A DNA stretch of 64,000 bases, from contig DUUM01000230.1 in assembly GCA_012841565.1 (NCBI GenBank), forward strand, positions 13,600 to 77,599. The letters run 5' to 3'. Positions 55,495-64,000 of the stretch are shown here, piece by piece. A program made the position numbers and the translations under genes. The first letter of the stretch is position 1; each line of letters begins with the position of its first letter. The stretch is from Candidatus Epulonipiscium sp. GTDB taxonomy: Bacteria; Bacillota_A; Clostridia; Lachnospirales; Cellulosilyticaceae. The notes below the pieces were generated by a model, which saw only the letters and a program-made list of their open reading frames with translations, was not told the DNA's origin and did no database searches.

Positions 55495-55551
55495 TTATTT
55501 TGAAGATAGCGTATCCCCAACATTTTATTAATTATACTAGGAGGTATATAG

Positions 55552-56913
55552 ATGAAAAAAGCAATTACATTAATTTTAGTAGCAGGATTATTAACCATGT
55601 CACTATCAGCATGTTCAGCAAAGGCTAACAATGATAAGGGTAACACTACCAATATTGAAGAAAATAAAGAAAATATTGAAATCACTGCAGAGGAAACAGA
55701 AGAAAAGATGACAATGTTAGAATTACCGGAAAGCTTAGAAAACCCTGATATTACTATATTATGGCATACATCAGGACAGCAATATCAAATTAACTTAGCA
55801 GCAAACCCAGATACATTTGATGCTGTTTGGAGTGTAAAAGATGAATTTGAAAAAAAATACGGTGGTAAGGTAAATGTCATTGATGTAGGGTGGGGAGATC
55901 AAAAAGATACTTTAATTAAGCAAGTAAATGCTGGAGAAGTGGTAGATTTAGTACAGGCACATGACCAAAACTTTCCTATATACCCAGCTAAGAATCTAGT
56001 TCAAGATATATCAAAATTTGTTGATTTAGACAATGAGTTTTGGAACCAAGGTGTCACGGATGCCTTTAAATTTGGTGGAAATGCATATGCAGCAGGTATT
56101 GATGCAACACCAGTTGTAATATACTACAATAAAATCCTGTTTGAAACCTATGGTCAAAAAACACCTATGGAGTTGTTTGAAGAAGGTAACTGGACATGGG
56201 AGACTTTCCGTGATACGGCTATAGCAATGACTGGAGACACAGACGGAGACTCAGAAGTTGATGCTTATGGTTTTGGTTGGTGGGATACGGCTTACGTTCA
56301 ATTCTTAGCGACCAATGGCGTTAGAAGCATTGCATATAATGAGGACGGAACAATAGGTAGCAATTATCTTGATGCTTCAGCCATCGAAACAATGACTTTT
56401 ATCCAAGATGCATTTCTTAAAGATAAATTTATTGATGCCAGTCAAACAGGTGACTATTTCATTGATTTATTTAAAAGCGGTAAACTTGCTATGACGTGTG
56501 AATACGGATTTAATGGATTTGATGCTTTATCAGCAGGCTATGAAATAGGATGGGCCCCGCTTCCTAAAGGGCCGTCAGGAGAAGAATTACAAGGTGGTGG
56601 TGGTTTGTCAGGATGGTCAATTCCTGTAACTGCTACTAACGGTGAAGGTGCTGCTGCATTTATGGGAATGTCTGCAAGTATGCAGAAAGAATACAGTCAT
56701 TCAAAACTAGTAAATAAATATGGTGAAGAAGATGTAGCATTAATGAATGCTTTAGCTGAAAAAATTGTATTTTTCCCAATTGGAATTGAAGCATATTGGG
56801 ATGCAAACTGGACAATTTATGAAGGCATAATCAATGGAACACCAGTAAATACATTCTTAACAACTGCAGATGAACAAATAGTTGCAGGTGGAAAGGCAAC
56901 TTTAGAACAATAA
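55552..56913 (+). CDS. Sugar-binding lipoprotein, importer 2
   Basis: A 453-residue family 1 solute-binding protein with signal peptide and lipobox (MSLSACSA, Cys21), so membrane-anchored on the outside. An acidic linker (about 30-60) precedes the binding fold (NPDITILWHTSGQQ; TVIYYNKILFETYG-type region). With the sucrose/fructan enzymes following, its ligand may be sucrose or a fructo-oligosaccharide. GGAGGTATATAG precedes the ATG. A strong stem-loop follows downstream. Confidence 0.88.
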   Translation: MKKAITLILVAGLLTMSLSACSAKANNDKGNTTNIEENKENIEITAEETEEKMTMLELPESLENPDITILWHTSGQQYQINLAANPDTFDAVWSVKDEFEKKYGGKVNVIDVGWGDQKDTLIKQVNAGEVVDLVQAHDQNFPIYPAKNLVQDISKFVDLDNEFWNQGVTDAFKFGGNAYAAGIDATPVVIYYNKILFETYGQKTPMELFEEGNWTWETFRDTAIAMTGDTDGDSEVDAYGFGWWDTAYVQFLATNGVRSIAYNEDGTIGSNYLDASAIETMTFIQDAFLKDKFIDASQTGDYFIDLFKSGKLAMTCEYGFNGFDALSAGYEIGWAPLPKGPSGEELQGGGGLSGWSIPVTATNGEGAAAFMGMSASMQKEYSHSKLVNKYGEEDVALMNALAEKIVFFPIGIEAYWDANWTIYEGIINGTPVNTFLTTADEQIVAGGKATLEQ

Positions 56914-57000
56914 GATATAGGGACATATATATATAAAGTAAATCACATATAATCTGGGGATATGATTATTGAATATACAATAACACTAAATAGCTAGTGA

Positions 57001-57040
57001 ACAATAATCATCACTACCTTACGATAGTGATGATTATTGT
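57001..57040 (+). promoter_or_regulatory. Strong intergenic hairpin without a T-run
   Basis: Perfect 16-base arms (ACAATAATCATCACTA and its complement) with an eight-base loop, 15 bases before the next gene's start. No T-run follows, so it is not a standard terminator. It more likely stabilises the binding-protein mRNA or dampens flow into the enzyme genes. Confidence 0.7.
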
Positions 57041-57054
57041 AATTAAGGAGAAAT

Positions 57055-58611
57055 ATGAGAAGCTTAAAATTAATATCCATAAACATATTCATTTTAATTA
57101 TTTTAGTAGGGTGTAATAGTAATAAAGAATTAGGCAGTAATCTGGTAAATAATAAGGAAGAAATAAAGACAGGAAATGATAAGTTGATTGGAGAAAATGA
57201 TGTGATAGATTATAATACATTTAAGATTTTTATGACATCTAAAAACAACTTCGTAGGAGATTTAATGCCTCTTACAGATGATGAAGGGATACACTTATAC
57301 TATCTATATGATACAGATAATAACGGAAGAGCCTACCATCCTATTCATAAGTTTTCAACCACAAATTTATATGAATACTCTGATGATGGCTTGGCAATTC
57401 CATTTTCAACCAGTGAAGATGAGCCGGATTTGGCTATAGGTACAGGTAGTTTTATCCTTGTAGATGGTGTATACCATTCTTTTTATACAGGGCATAATGA
57501 CACATTTGGTGAAAAAGGACTAGATAAAGAAAGAATTATGCATGCAATAAGCCATGATAATATCAATTGGACGAAGATACCAGAAGATACTTTCTTAGCA
57601 CCAGAAGGATATAGCAGTGATGATTTTAGAGATCCATCAGTATTTTGGAATGAAGAAGATAATTGCTACTGGATGTTAATCTCAGCAAGGAATGAAGATT
57701 TGAATGGTTTTATAGCCCTTTATAAATCAGATGATTTATCCAAATGGGCGCTTCACGAACCACTATATGCACCCAATAAATATCATATGATGGAGTGTCC
57801 AGATTTATTTAAAATGGGTGAACATTATTATATGTTTTATAGTTGGAATAATGTAACTTATTATGCCATGAGTGATAGCGTATATGGTCCATTTTATGAA
57901 CCAGAAGACAATGTGTTAGATGGACAGGCTTTTTATGCAGCAAAAACAGCTCTATATGAAGGAAAGAGATATCTATTTGCATTTATAAATAGAAAAAATG
58001 ATCAAAAAGATAGCAATAATTATAGCTGGGCTGGTAACGTAGCCGTATACGAGTTAAGCCAAGGGGCTGATGGTAGATTAAGAGCTCTTATGCCATCACA
58101 ATTTAATGATTACTTTAAAAAAGAAATTGAATTACCTAAAACTGAAATAATTGGTGAGGCGAGTTATCATGGGGGATTAGGAACTGTTAAAAGTGATGGT
58201 GAAAGTATATCAGCTATTGATTTTGGGAAGTTGCCACAAACAATGCTTTTAAAAGCCAAGTTAACCCTAGGTAAAAAAGGTAAAGGAATTGGATTCTTTT
58301 TTGGAAAAGAGAACGGGATTGAGAATGCTTTAGGGATCCATTTAGATCCTAATAAGAATCTATTAAGATATGATAGTAGTATTTTATCAAGAATGAGATA
58401 TGCAGAGCCTGTTGTATATTCAAGTTTTGAGTTTGAAGAGGGCAGAGAATACGATGTGAAGATTGTGGTGGAGAATGAAATAATAGTCCTATATATGGAT
58501 GATACTAAGGTTTTAAGTAATAGAATATATAAAGCCAGAGGAAATGACTGGGGTTTATTTAGCATCGGTGGAGATGCCACTCTGGAAGATATTCAATTAC
58601 TGATACCATAA
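57055..58611 (+). CDS. GH32-like beta-fructosidase lipoprotein
   Basis: A 518-residue secreted lipoprotein (signal peptide with lipobox ILVGCNS, Cys20). The five-bladed propeller of clan GH-J is followed by a C-terminal beta-sandwich (about 365-518). Motifs: FVGDLMPL in place of the usual WMNDPNG, with Asp as nucleophile; FRDPS; and MECPDLF with the Glu as acid/base. The altered first motif places it in a GH32-like side branch, so specificity may differ from invertase or levanase. It probably clips fructans or fructo-oligosaccharides outside the cell for importer 2. Confidence 0.75.
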   Translation: MRSLKLISINIFILIILVGCNSNKELGSNLVNNKEEIKTGNDKLIGENDVIDYNTFKIFMTSKNNFVGDLMPLTDDEGIHLYYLYDTDNNGRAYHPIHKFSTTNLYEYSDDGLAIPFSTSEDEPDLAIGTGSFILVDGVYHSFYTGHNDTFGEKGLDKERIMHAISHDNINWTKIPEDTFLAPEGYSSDDFRDPSVFWNEEDNCYWMLISARNEDLNGFIALYKSDDLSKWALHEPLYAPNKYHMMECPDLFKMGEHYYMFYSWNNVTYYAMSDSVYGPFYEPEDNVLDGQAFYAAKTALYEGKRYLFAFINRKNDQKDSNNYSWAGNVAVYELSQGADGRLRALMPSQFNDYFKKEIELPKTEIIGEASYHGGLGTVKSDGESISAIDFGKLPQTMLLKAKLTLGKKGKGIGFFFGKENGIENALGIHLDPNKNLLRYDSSILSRMRYAEPVVYSSFEFEEGREYDVKIVVENEIIVLYMDDTKVLSNRIYKARGNDWGLFSIGGDATLEDIQLLIP

Positions 58612-58657
58612 AATTTAACTTAAAATTAATGGCAGAAATGCTTGTGTGGAGGAAAAA

Positions 58658-60124
58658 ATGATTAATAAGGCAAATAAGTTTATTAAAGAGAACAAAGATA
58701 AGGTGAATAAGGAATTTCTACAAAAGTTTCATCTAATGCCACCTATTGGTTGGATGAATGATCCTAATGGATTTTCAAGGTATAAAGATGAATATCATTT
58801 ATTTTATCAATGTTATCCTTATGAAGAAAAGTGGAACTCTATGCACTGGGGGCATGCTGTCACAAAAGATTTTATTAAATGGGAAGATAAGCCTGTCGCC
58901 TTAGCACCTGATGAAAATTATGATGATCTTGGATGTTTTTCAGGAACGGCCATAGAGCATAAGGGAGAACTTGTTTTAATGTATACTGGCATAAATAAGA
59001 GGCTTGGTAAGGATTTTCAAGAACAGGCCATAGCAAGAAGTAGTGATGGTATTAATTTTACAAAAAGTAAAAACAATCCTGTTATACCAGTAGATAAGCT
59101 TCCAGAAGGAATTTTACAAGGAGAGTTTAGGGATCCAAAGCTTTGGGAGAAGGATGGGAAGTTTTATACAGCTGTTGTAGCAATGGATGAAAAATTTGGT
59201 GGTAGAATGCCACTATTTGCATCAGAAGATCTTGAAAACTGGGAATATGTAAATGATTTTATAGATCCAATACCAGGCTTTGGCACCATGTGGGAATGCC
59301 CTGATATTTTCGACTTAGATAATAATCTTTTAATAATGATGTCTATAATATTACTTGAAAAGGAAGGAAGCTTTTTTACAAATAAGCAATCAGCGGTATA
59401 TGCCTTAGGAAAACAAAATAATTATAATCAAACACTAGGGAAAGAAGATTTTCATGAAATCGACTGTGGATTTGACTTTTATGCACCTCAAACAGTTTTA
59501 ACGGATGATGGACGTAGAATAATGACAGCTTGGATGCAAGCATGGGAAGATGAGATTATTTCCAGTAATTTAAAACAAGGTTGGGCTGGATGTATGACCC
59601 TACCACGTGAAATTACAATAGAAAATAACAGGCTTATACAAAATCCTGTAAGAGAGATTGAAAATTACAGAAAAAATCTTGTTCATTATAATAATGTGGA
59701 GATCACTGCAGGCGAGCTTGAATTAACAGGTATAAATGGAAGTGCCATTGAGATTGAAATGGATGTTGATCTAGCAAAGGCTAATTATTTTATAGTTAAT
59801 ATGTTTAAGTCAAAAGATAATGAGACTGTCTTAAGTTATGATAAACAAAAAGAAACAATTACATTTGACAGAAGAAATAGTGGCCATGAAATAAAACAAA
59901 TAGATTTTAAAAAAGAGAACTATAGGACATTACCATTAGAATTAGAAGACAATATTTTAAATATAAGAATTTTTATTGACACATCATCTGTAGAAGTTTT
60001 CTTGCAAAAAGGAGAGATGACCATTACAAGTAGAATCTACCCAATTGATAAAGATTACGGAATTAGTTTTAAAGCAGATGGTAGGGCAGTAATTAAAAAT
60101 ATAAATAAATGGAGTATAGGCTAA
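58658..60124 (+). CDS. Cytoplasmic GH32 sucrose-6-phosphate hydrolase / beta-fructofuranosidase
   Basis: A 488-residue GH32 enzyme without signal peptide. The three acids are classical: Asp in GWMNDPNG (nucleophile), Asp in EFRDPKLW (transition-state stabiliser), Glu in MWECPDIF (acid/base). C-terminal beta-sandwich from about residue 345. It hydrolyses imported sucrose or fructosides; because no PTS is present it may act on unphosphorylated sugar. GGAGG gives ATG 58658; a GTG at 58646 is in frame but overlaps the site. Confidence 0.92.
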   Translation: MINKANKFIKENKDKVNKEFLQKFHLMPPIGWMNDPNGFSRYKDEYHLFYQCYPYEEKWNSMHWGHAVTKDFIKWEDKPVALAPDENYDDLGCFSGTAIEHKGELVLMYTGINKRLGKDFQEQAIARSSDGINFTKSKNNPVIPVDKLPEGILQGEFRDPKLWEKDGKFYTAVVAMDEKFGGRMPLFASEDLENWEYVNDFIDPIPGFGTMWECPDIFDLDNNLLIMMSIILLEKEGSFFTNKQSAVYALGKQNNYNQTLGKEDFHEIDCGFDFYAPQTVLTDDGRRIMTAWMQAWEDEIISSNLKQGWAGCMTLPREITIENNRLIQNPVREIENYRKNLVHYNNVEITAGELELTGINGSAIEIEMDVDLAKANYFIVNMFKSKDNETVLSYDKQKETITFDRRNSGHEIKQIDFKKENYRTLPLELEDNILNIRIFIDTSSVEVFLQKGEMTITSRIYPIDKDYGISFKADGRAVIKNINKWSIG

Positions 60125-60234
60125 ATTCATTGTGAGTGTTACGGTAGTGTGCTAATATATTTATATATACAAATGGGTAAAGAGTTTTTACAAGTCAACT
60201 TATCTGCACAAAAGCGGCGAGAAAGAGGGGAATA

Positions 60235-61299
60235 ATGGAAAGAGTAACAATGCAAGACATTGCAGATAAAGCAGGGTTATCAAGAAATACAGTGTCTAAA
60301 ATTTTTAATAATAAATATAATGGACCAAATGAAACAAAGAAAAGTGTGTTAAAAATAGCCTTTGATATGAATTATAGGGGATATGCACAATTTCAAGAAA
60401 ACGCACAAGAAGAAGTATTAGAGAAGGTTGTAGAAAAAACGGTGTTAAATATTCTTATATTATCAAAAGGAAATATAGTTGAGTCTAATTTCTTTGCTCA
60501 TATTGTAAGTATCATTCAAAAGATGGCTAATAACAAAGGTTATAACCTTTTGCTCTCTAATGTAAGTAATAAAGATATAGAAAAGGGAATATTACCTACT
60601 AATATTAAAACAAGTGCAATTGATGGTATTGTATGTCTAGAAGTATTTGATAAAGACTATATTACAAAGTTAATAAAAACAAAGATTCCTTTGGTATTTA
60701 TTGAGTTTTATTATGATGCCTGGGATATCCCGGGGCAATATGATATCGTAATGATGAACAATGAGTTTCAAGTTTATAAAATGGTTTCAAGGTTAATAGA
60801 AGATGGCTGCACTAACATAGGTTTTATAGGAGATTATCGCCATTGCAGAGGTTTTTATGAAAGATATATGGGATATACAAATGCCTTAAGAGATGCGAAC
60901 TTAGGGATTAATCCTAATTTTTCAATGACTATCGAAGATGGTGAAGCCTACTTTAATGATGATTATATCAAAAACTATCTAAAAAATATGGAAGTTTTCC
61001 CAGATGCATTTGTATGTGTTAACGACCCTATAGCTGTTAACATTATAAAAGCCTTAAAGGAATTAGGTCATAAAATTCCTGAAGAGGTACAAATAACAGC
61101 CTTTGATGATTTACCAGAAGTTGAAAATATAAGGCCGAGCTTAACGACTGTTAAAATTCATAGGGAAGAGCTTGGAAGATGTGCCTTTGAATCTTTACTG
61201 ACAAGAATAAATAAGCCAACAAAACAAAGGCAGGTTATATATGTTGACACAGATATTGTGGTGAGAAATAGTACTAAAAAAAGTGTTATTTGGGATTAA
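60235..61299 (+). CDS. LacI-family transcriptional regulator
   Basis: A 354-residue repressor with a LacI helix-turn-helix (MQDIADKAGLSRNTVSKIFNN) and a periplasmic-binding-like effector domain (about 75-345; DGIVCLEVFDKDY, AFVCVNDPIAVNIIKALKELG, TTVKIHREELG). The linker (about 50-75) is longer than usual and Gln/Glu-rich. It likely senses sucrose/fructose or a derivative and controls the island, including the promoter at 44.6 kb. GAGGGGAATA precedes the ATG. Confidence 0.9.
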   Translation: MERVTMQDIADKAGLSRNTVSKIFNNKYNGPNETKKSVLKIAFDMNYRGYAQFQENAQEEVLEKVVEKTVLNILILSKGNIVESNFFAHIVSIIQKMANNKGYNLLLSNVSNKDIEKGILPTNIKTSAIDGIVCLEVFDKDYITKLIKTKIPLVFIEFYYDAWDIPGQYDIVMMNNEFQVYKMVSRLIEDGCTNIGFIGDYRHCRGFYERYMGYTNALRDANLGINPNFSMTIEDGEAYFNDDYIKNYLKNMEVFPDAFVCVNDPIAVNIIKALKELGHKIPEEVQITAFDDLPEVENIRPSLTTVKIHREELGRCAFESLLTRINKPTKQRQVIYVDTDIVVRNSTKKSVIWD

Positions 61300-61316
61300 T
61301 TTAAGGAGATGAAAAC

Positions 61317-62279
61317 TTGAAAAAATATGATGTAATAGCCTTAGGTGAATTATTAATTGACTTTACAGATAATGGAAAGTCCCCCCAGGAAAATACTTTG
61401 TTTGAAGCAAATCCTGGGGGGGCCCCGTGTAATGTTTTGGCAATGCTTAATAACTTAGGTTATAAAACAACCTTTATTGGTAAGGTTGGTAATGATCTAT
61501 TTGGCCATAAACTAAAAGAGACCCTAGAGGAGCTAAACATAGGAACGAGCAATCTAATTATTGATAATGATGCGAGGACAACTCTAGCCTTTGTACAAAC
61601 CTTTGAAGATGGTGATAGGGACTTTTCATTTTACAGAAATCCTGGGGCGGATATGCTTTTAACGAAAGATGAAGTAAATGAAGAACTGTTAAAAGATACT
61701 AAAGTCTTCCACCATGGAACCCTATCAATGACTCATGAAGGTGTAAGGGAAGCAACGGTACACGCTATTGGTGTAGCAAAGAAAAACGGGGCTTTGATTT
61801 CTTTTGATCCTAACTTACGGCCACCTTTATGGAAGGATTTAAATGATGCGAGAAAGCAATTTGCCTATGGAATGGGAAAATGCGACATTTTAAAAATATC
61901 AGACAATGAACTACAATGGTTTACAGAGGAAGAGGATTATGACAAGGGGATACAAAAGTTAAAAGAAGAATATAATATACCCCTTATTTTGTTCTCAATG
62001 GGCAAAGAAGGAAGTAGGGCATACTATAAGGAACTCAAAGTAGAAGCTAAGCCTTATCTACAAGAAACCACCATAGAAACCACTGGTGCGGGTGACACCT
62101 TTATGGGTTCGTGCCTTCATTTTATTATTAAACATGGTATCGATAATTTTAATGAGGCTAAACTTTTAGAAATGTTACAGTTTGCCAATGCAGCAGCATC
62201 AATTATTACGACGAGAAAAGGTGCCTTAAGGGTAATGCCAACCATAGATGAAATTAATTATTTATTGCAGAAAAAATGA
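61317..62279 (+). CDS. Fructokinase (PfkB family)
   Basis: A 320-residue ribokinase/PfkB sugar kinase: GGAPCNVLAMLNNLG and GKVGNDLFG near the N-terminus, and the C-terminal catalytic motif TTGAGDTFMGSCLHFI (base Asp). With the GH32 enzymes, fructose is the probable substrate (fructose + ATP to fructose-6-phosphate). TTG start after AAGGAG; an out-of-frame ATG lies between. Last gene of the island. Confidence 0.9.
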   Translation: MKKYDVIALGELLIDFTDNGKSPQENTLFEANPGGAPCNVLAMLNNLGYKTTFIGKVGNDLFGHKLKETLEELNIGTSNLIIDNDARTTLAFVQTFEDGDRDFSFYRNPGADMLLTKDEVNEELLKDTKVFHHGTLSMTHEGVREATVHAIGVAKKNGALISFDPNLRPPLWKDLNDARKQFAYGMGKCDILKISDNELQWFTEEEDYDKGIQKLKEEYNIPLILFSMGKEGSRAYYKELKVEAKPYLQETTIETTGAGDTFMGSCLHFIIKHGIDNFNEAKLLEMLQFANAAASIITTRKGALRVMPTIDEINYLLQKK

Positions 62280-62360
62280 CAAATTATTTTTAACAAAGAG
62301 GATAACATGGCAGCATCAGGATAAAAAAATCTGGAGCTGCTATTTTTTAATTATAAATAC

Positions 62361-62672
<312 letters not shown>

Positions 62673-62679
<7 letters not shown>

Positions 62680-62720
62680 ATATCCGTTGATTATTTATTC
62701 AATCAACGGATATAGACTTT
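62673..62720. terminator. Perfect 20-bp stem-loop after the pyrB relic
   Basis: Arms of 20 bases (62673-62692 and 62701-62720) starting AAAGTCTATATCC, loop of eight bases. The right arm ends in CTTTT, so it may terminate transcripts from the island and, from the opposite side, read-through from the DeoR region. It begins exactly where similarity to pyrB stops. Confidence 0.75.
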
Positions 62721-62738
62721 TATCAAGACCTTAATCCT

Positions 62739-62776
62739 ACATAATATTACACTGCAGTATAATATTATGTTATAAT
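62739..62776 (+). promoter_or_regulatory. 32-bp near-perfect palindrome (DeoR operator) with TATAAT
   Basis: From 62739 to 62770 the sequence reads the same on both strands at 30 of 32 positions, centred on CTGCAG, with arms ACATAATATTA. TATAAT at 62771-62776 follows directly; TTACAC (62747-62752) is a weak -35 inside the palindrome. Binding there would block the promoter, so autoregulation by the downstream DeoR protein is likely. Confidence 0.65.
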
Positions 62777-62834
62777 AAAACAGAACAACACAAAAAAACA
62801 ACACAAAACAGCACAAAAACAACAGGGGGATAGT

Positions 62835-63590
62835 ATGTTAGCCGTAACAAGAAGAAAAGAGATTACTGAAATATTAATGAGGGAAAAAAGTGTTAACATT
62901 CTAGAGATATCTGAATATTTTAAAGTCACGAGTCAGACAATTAGGAGAGATTTTAAGATTTTACAAGAACAAGGAGCTTTAGTGATAACCCATGGTGGCG
63001 CATATATAAAAGAGGATGTTGTTAATAATATCAACATTACCCTTAGACAAACCATGTTACAAAGTGGTAAAGTAGCAATAGCGGAGAAATGCACAGGGTT
63101 AATTAATAATGGGGACTCCCTATTTTTAGATAACTCGTCTACATCCTTAACTTTTGCAAAACAGCTACCGAATATAGAAATAAAAGTAGTCACCAATTCA
63201 TTATTAGTATCTAAACATGTAGCTAAGTTAAAAAACGTAGAGCTAGTAACCATAGGTGGCGTTCTAAATAAAGTGAATATGTGCTATGTAGGTAAAACTG
63301 CTATGGATACCATATCAGGTTATTTTATGGACAAAGCATTTATATCTAGCAGCACTTTAAATATGAAACATGGAATAGTAGATTCTAACGAAGAAGTTGC
63401 GGCCATAAGGTCTATGGCCATTAATAATGCAGTAGATAATTACTTGATTGTTGATCACACTAAGTTTGGGAAAACATCTTTAGTGAAAGTATGTGACTTT
63501 AATCAAATAAGGGGCATCGTTACAGATATAGATCCAGGGAAAGAGTGGCGAGAATTCCTAGAAGAAAAAGAAATAATGCTTTATTTCTAA
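62835..63590 (+). CDS. DeoR/GlpR-family transcriptional regulator
   Basis: A 251-residue repressor with an N-terminal DeoR winged helix (EITEILMREKSVNILEISEYFKVTSQTIRRDFKIL) and a DeoR C-terminal sugar-phosphate sensor domain (about 75-235; DSLFLDNSSTS, VVTNS, DKAFISSSTLN, DHTKFGK). Such proteins sense phosphorylated sugars. No target gene is adjacent on its strand: a terminator and an IS edge follow, and the sugar operon ends upstream. It may regulate the fructose genes or itself only. AGGGGGATAGT precedes the ATG. Confidence 0.9.
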   Translation: MLAVTRRKEITEILMREKSVNILEISEYFKVTSQTIRRDFKILQEQGALVITHGGAYIKEDVVNNINITLRQTMLQSGKVAIAEKCTGLINNGDSLFLDNSSTSLTFAKQLPNIEIKVVTNSLLVSKHVAKLKNVELVTIGGVLNKVNMCYVGKTAMDTISGYFMDKAFISSSTLNMKHGIVDSNEEVAAIRSMAINNAVDNYLIVDHTKFGKTSLVKVCDFNQIRGIVTDIDPGKEWREFLEEKEIMLYF

Positions 63591-63620
63591 AACAACGGTA
63601 CTTATGTGCCGTTGTTTTTA
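63589..63620 (+). terminator. Intrinsic terminator of the DeoR gene
   Basis: Stem AAAACAACGGTAC / GTGCCGTTGTTTT with a T-run. The next ~180 bases to the IS element have no gene; a weak stem (AAATAGTAAG / CTTATTATTT, about 63726-63769) lies near the IS end. Confidence 0.85.
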
Positions 63621-63799
63621 AATTTAAAAGCACAACAAAACAAAAGACATTTATGCTATAATAAGCAGCACCATGATGATATTAAGTAAGTGTAAGATAT
63701 TGCACATAATTAAATAATGAAAATGAAATAGTAAGGGGGCCCTTTAGCATAGAGGTTCTCTTATTATTTTATTGCATGGTATGGATTGTCAACACTTTG

Positions 63800-64000
63800 T
63801 TAGACAACTTTTTTAAGGTGAATGTTTCTATATTCACTAGGTGTTAAATAATTTAGAGATGAATGGATTCTTCGGTTATTGAACCAGTTGATATAATCGA
63901 AGAGTTCGAGGTTTAGCTCATCTAAATTATCAAAAACATATTGGTTAACAAATTCTGTTTTTATTATTTTAAAAGTCGCTTCAGCGACAGCATTGTCATA
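63800..64000 (-). mobile_element. IS3-family transposase (OrfB, IS150-like), 3' end at window edge
   Basis: On the minus strand the frame reads to a stop at 63800-63802 with the C-terminal end of an rve-type integrase: YDNAVAEATFKIIKTEF, DYINWFNNRRIHSSL, and TPSEY. The DDE catalytic Glu is in the AEATFK motif. The last 66 residues are visible and intact; the rest lies beyond the window. The element's end is probably between 63770 and 63800 (region GTCAACACTTTGTTAGACAA), the usual close spacing for this family. Whether the element is complete cannot be told. Confidence 0.85.

Noticed and set aside
44713..62279. The sugar island as an integrative element or prophage
   Set aside because: No integrase, relaxase or phage genes and no tRNA target; only the pyrB repeats mark the borders.
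62739..62770. The large palindrome as a transcription terminator
   Set aside because: It is followed directly by TATAAT and lies upstream of a gene start; a promoter/operator role fits better.

Overview
The window reads as one contig of a low-GC, anaerobic, fermentative Firmicute, most likely a Clostridia/Lachnospiraceae-type bacterium. The evidence is AT-rich DNA with strong AGGAGG ribosome sites, T-box leaders on hisS-aspS and pheST, an NfnAB electron-bifurcating pair, a PPi-type phosphofructokinase, GapN, BlaI/BlaR1-type regulation and two large carbohydrate-use blocks. No rRNA, tRNA, CRISPR array or prophage was seen. Genus cannot be fixed from sequence alone.

Layout. 0-7.2 kb: the 3' part of a plant-polysaccharide operon (GH30, GH42, GH43) with its YesMN-type two-component system. 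7.2-9.3 kb: a HEPN-like/CBS protein and a REP-associated tyrosine transposase (RAYT) sitting between two perfect palindromes of 57 and 60 bp. 9.3-13.8 kb: an nfnA-nfnB-iron alcohol dehydrogenase operon and a divergent AraC regulator. 14-18.6 kb: a GntR/YtrA-type regulator with an ABC exporter and lipoprotein. 19-24 kb: a PC4-like protein, a small alarmone synthetase, an acetyltransferase, then T-box-hisS-aspS. 24-36 kb: a YkvI-like transporter, gapN-rseC, two unfamiliar proteins transcribed divergently, a split ThrE exporter, glyA, a PPi-PFK and an MFS transporter. 35.7-38.3 kb: a BlaI/BlaR1-like pair without any beta-lactamase, and divergent small membrane proteins. 38.3-44.4 kb: T-box-pheS-pheT, an SGNH hydrolase, pyrBI. 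44.7-62.3 kb: a large sugar island holding two ABC importers without an ATPase, NHL/TPR, YIP1-like and DUF5696-like proteins, two GH32 enzymes, a LacI regulator and fructokinase. 62.3-64 kb: a decayed second copy of the pyrB 5' region, a DeoR regulator with a large palindromic operator, and the edge of an IS3-family element.

The most interesting signals are four. First, a dispersed REP family (outer arm GGGGACGGTTCACAA) together with its probable RAYT, whose C-terminus looks DnaA-like. The family has a constant outer arm, a variable but self-complementary middle arm and an AGTTT/AAACT core, and in two genes it supplies the last codons (GTVHK tails). Second, the whole sugar island is bracketed by direct repeats of the pyrB promoter/5' region, one intact and one carrying four deletions at short repeats, which suggests how the island arrived. 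Third, the NHL/TPR-YIP1-DUF5696 block between two importers is a candidate undescribed surface glycan-handling system. Fourth, the BlaR1-like sensor lacks the penicillin-binding domain and faces tiny membrane peptides across two dyads.

REP elements occur at 7-34 kb (relics to 39.8 kb) and are absent from both carbohydrate blocks, which fits later or separate acquisition of those blocks.
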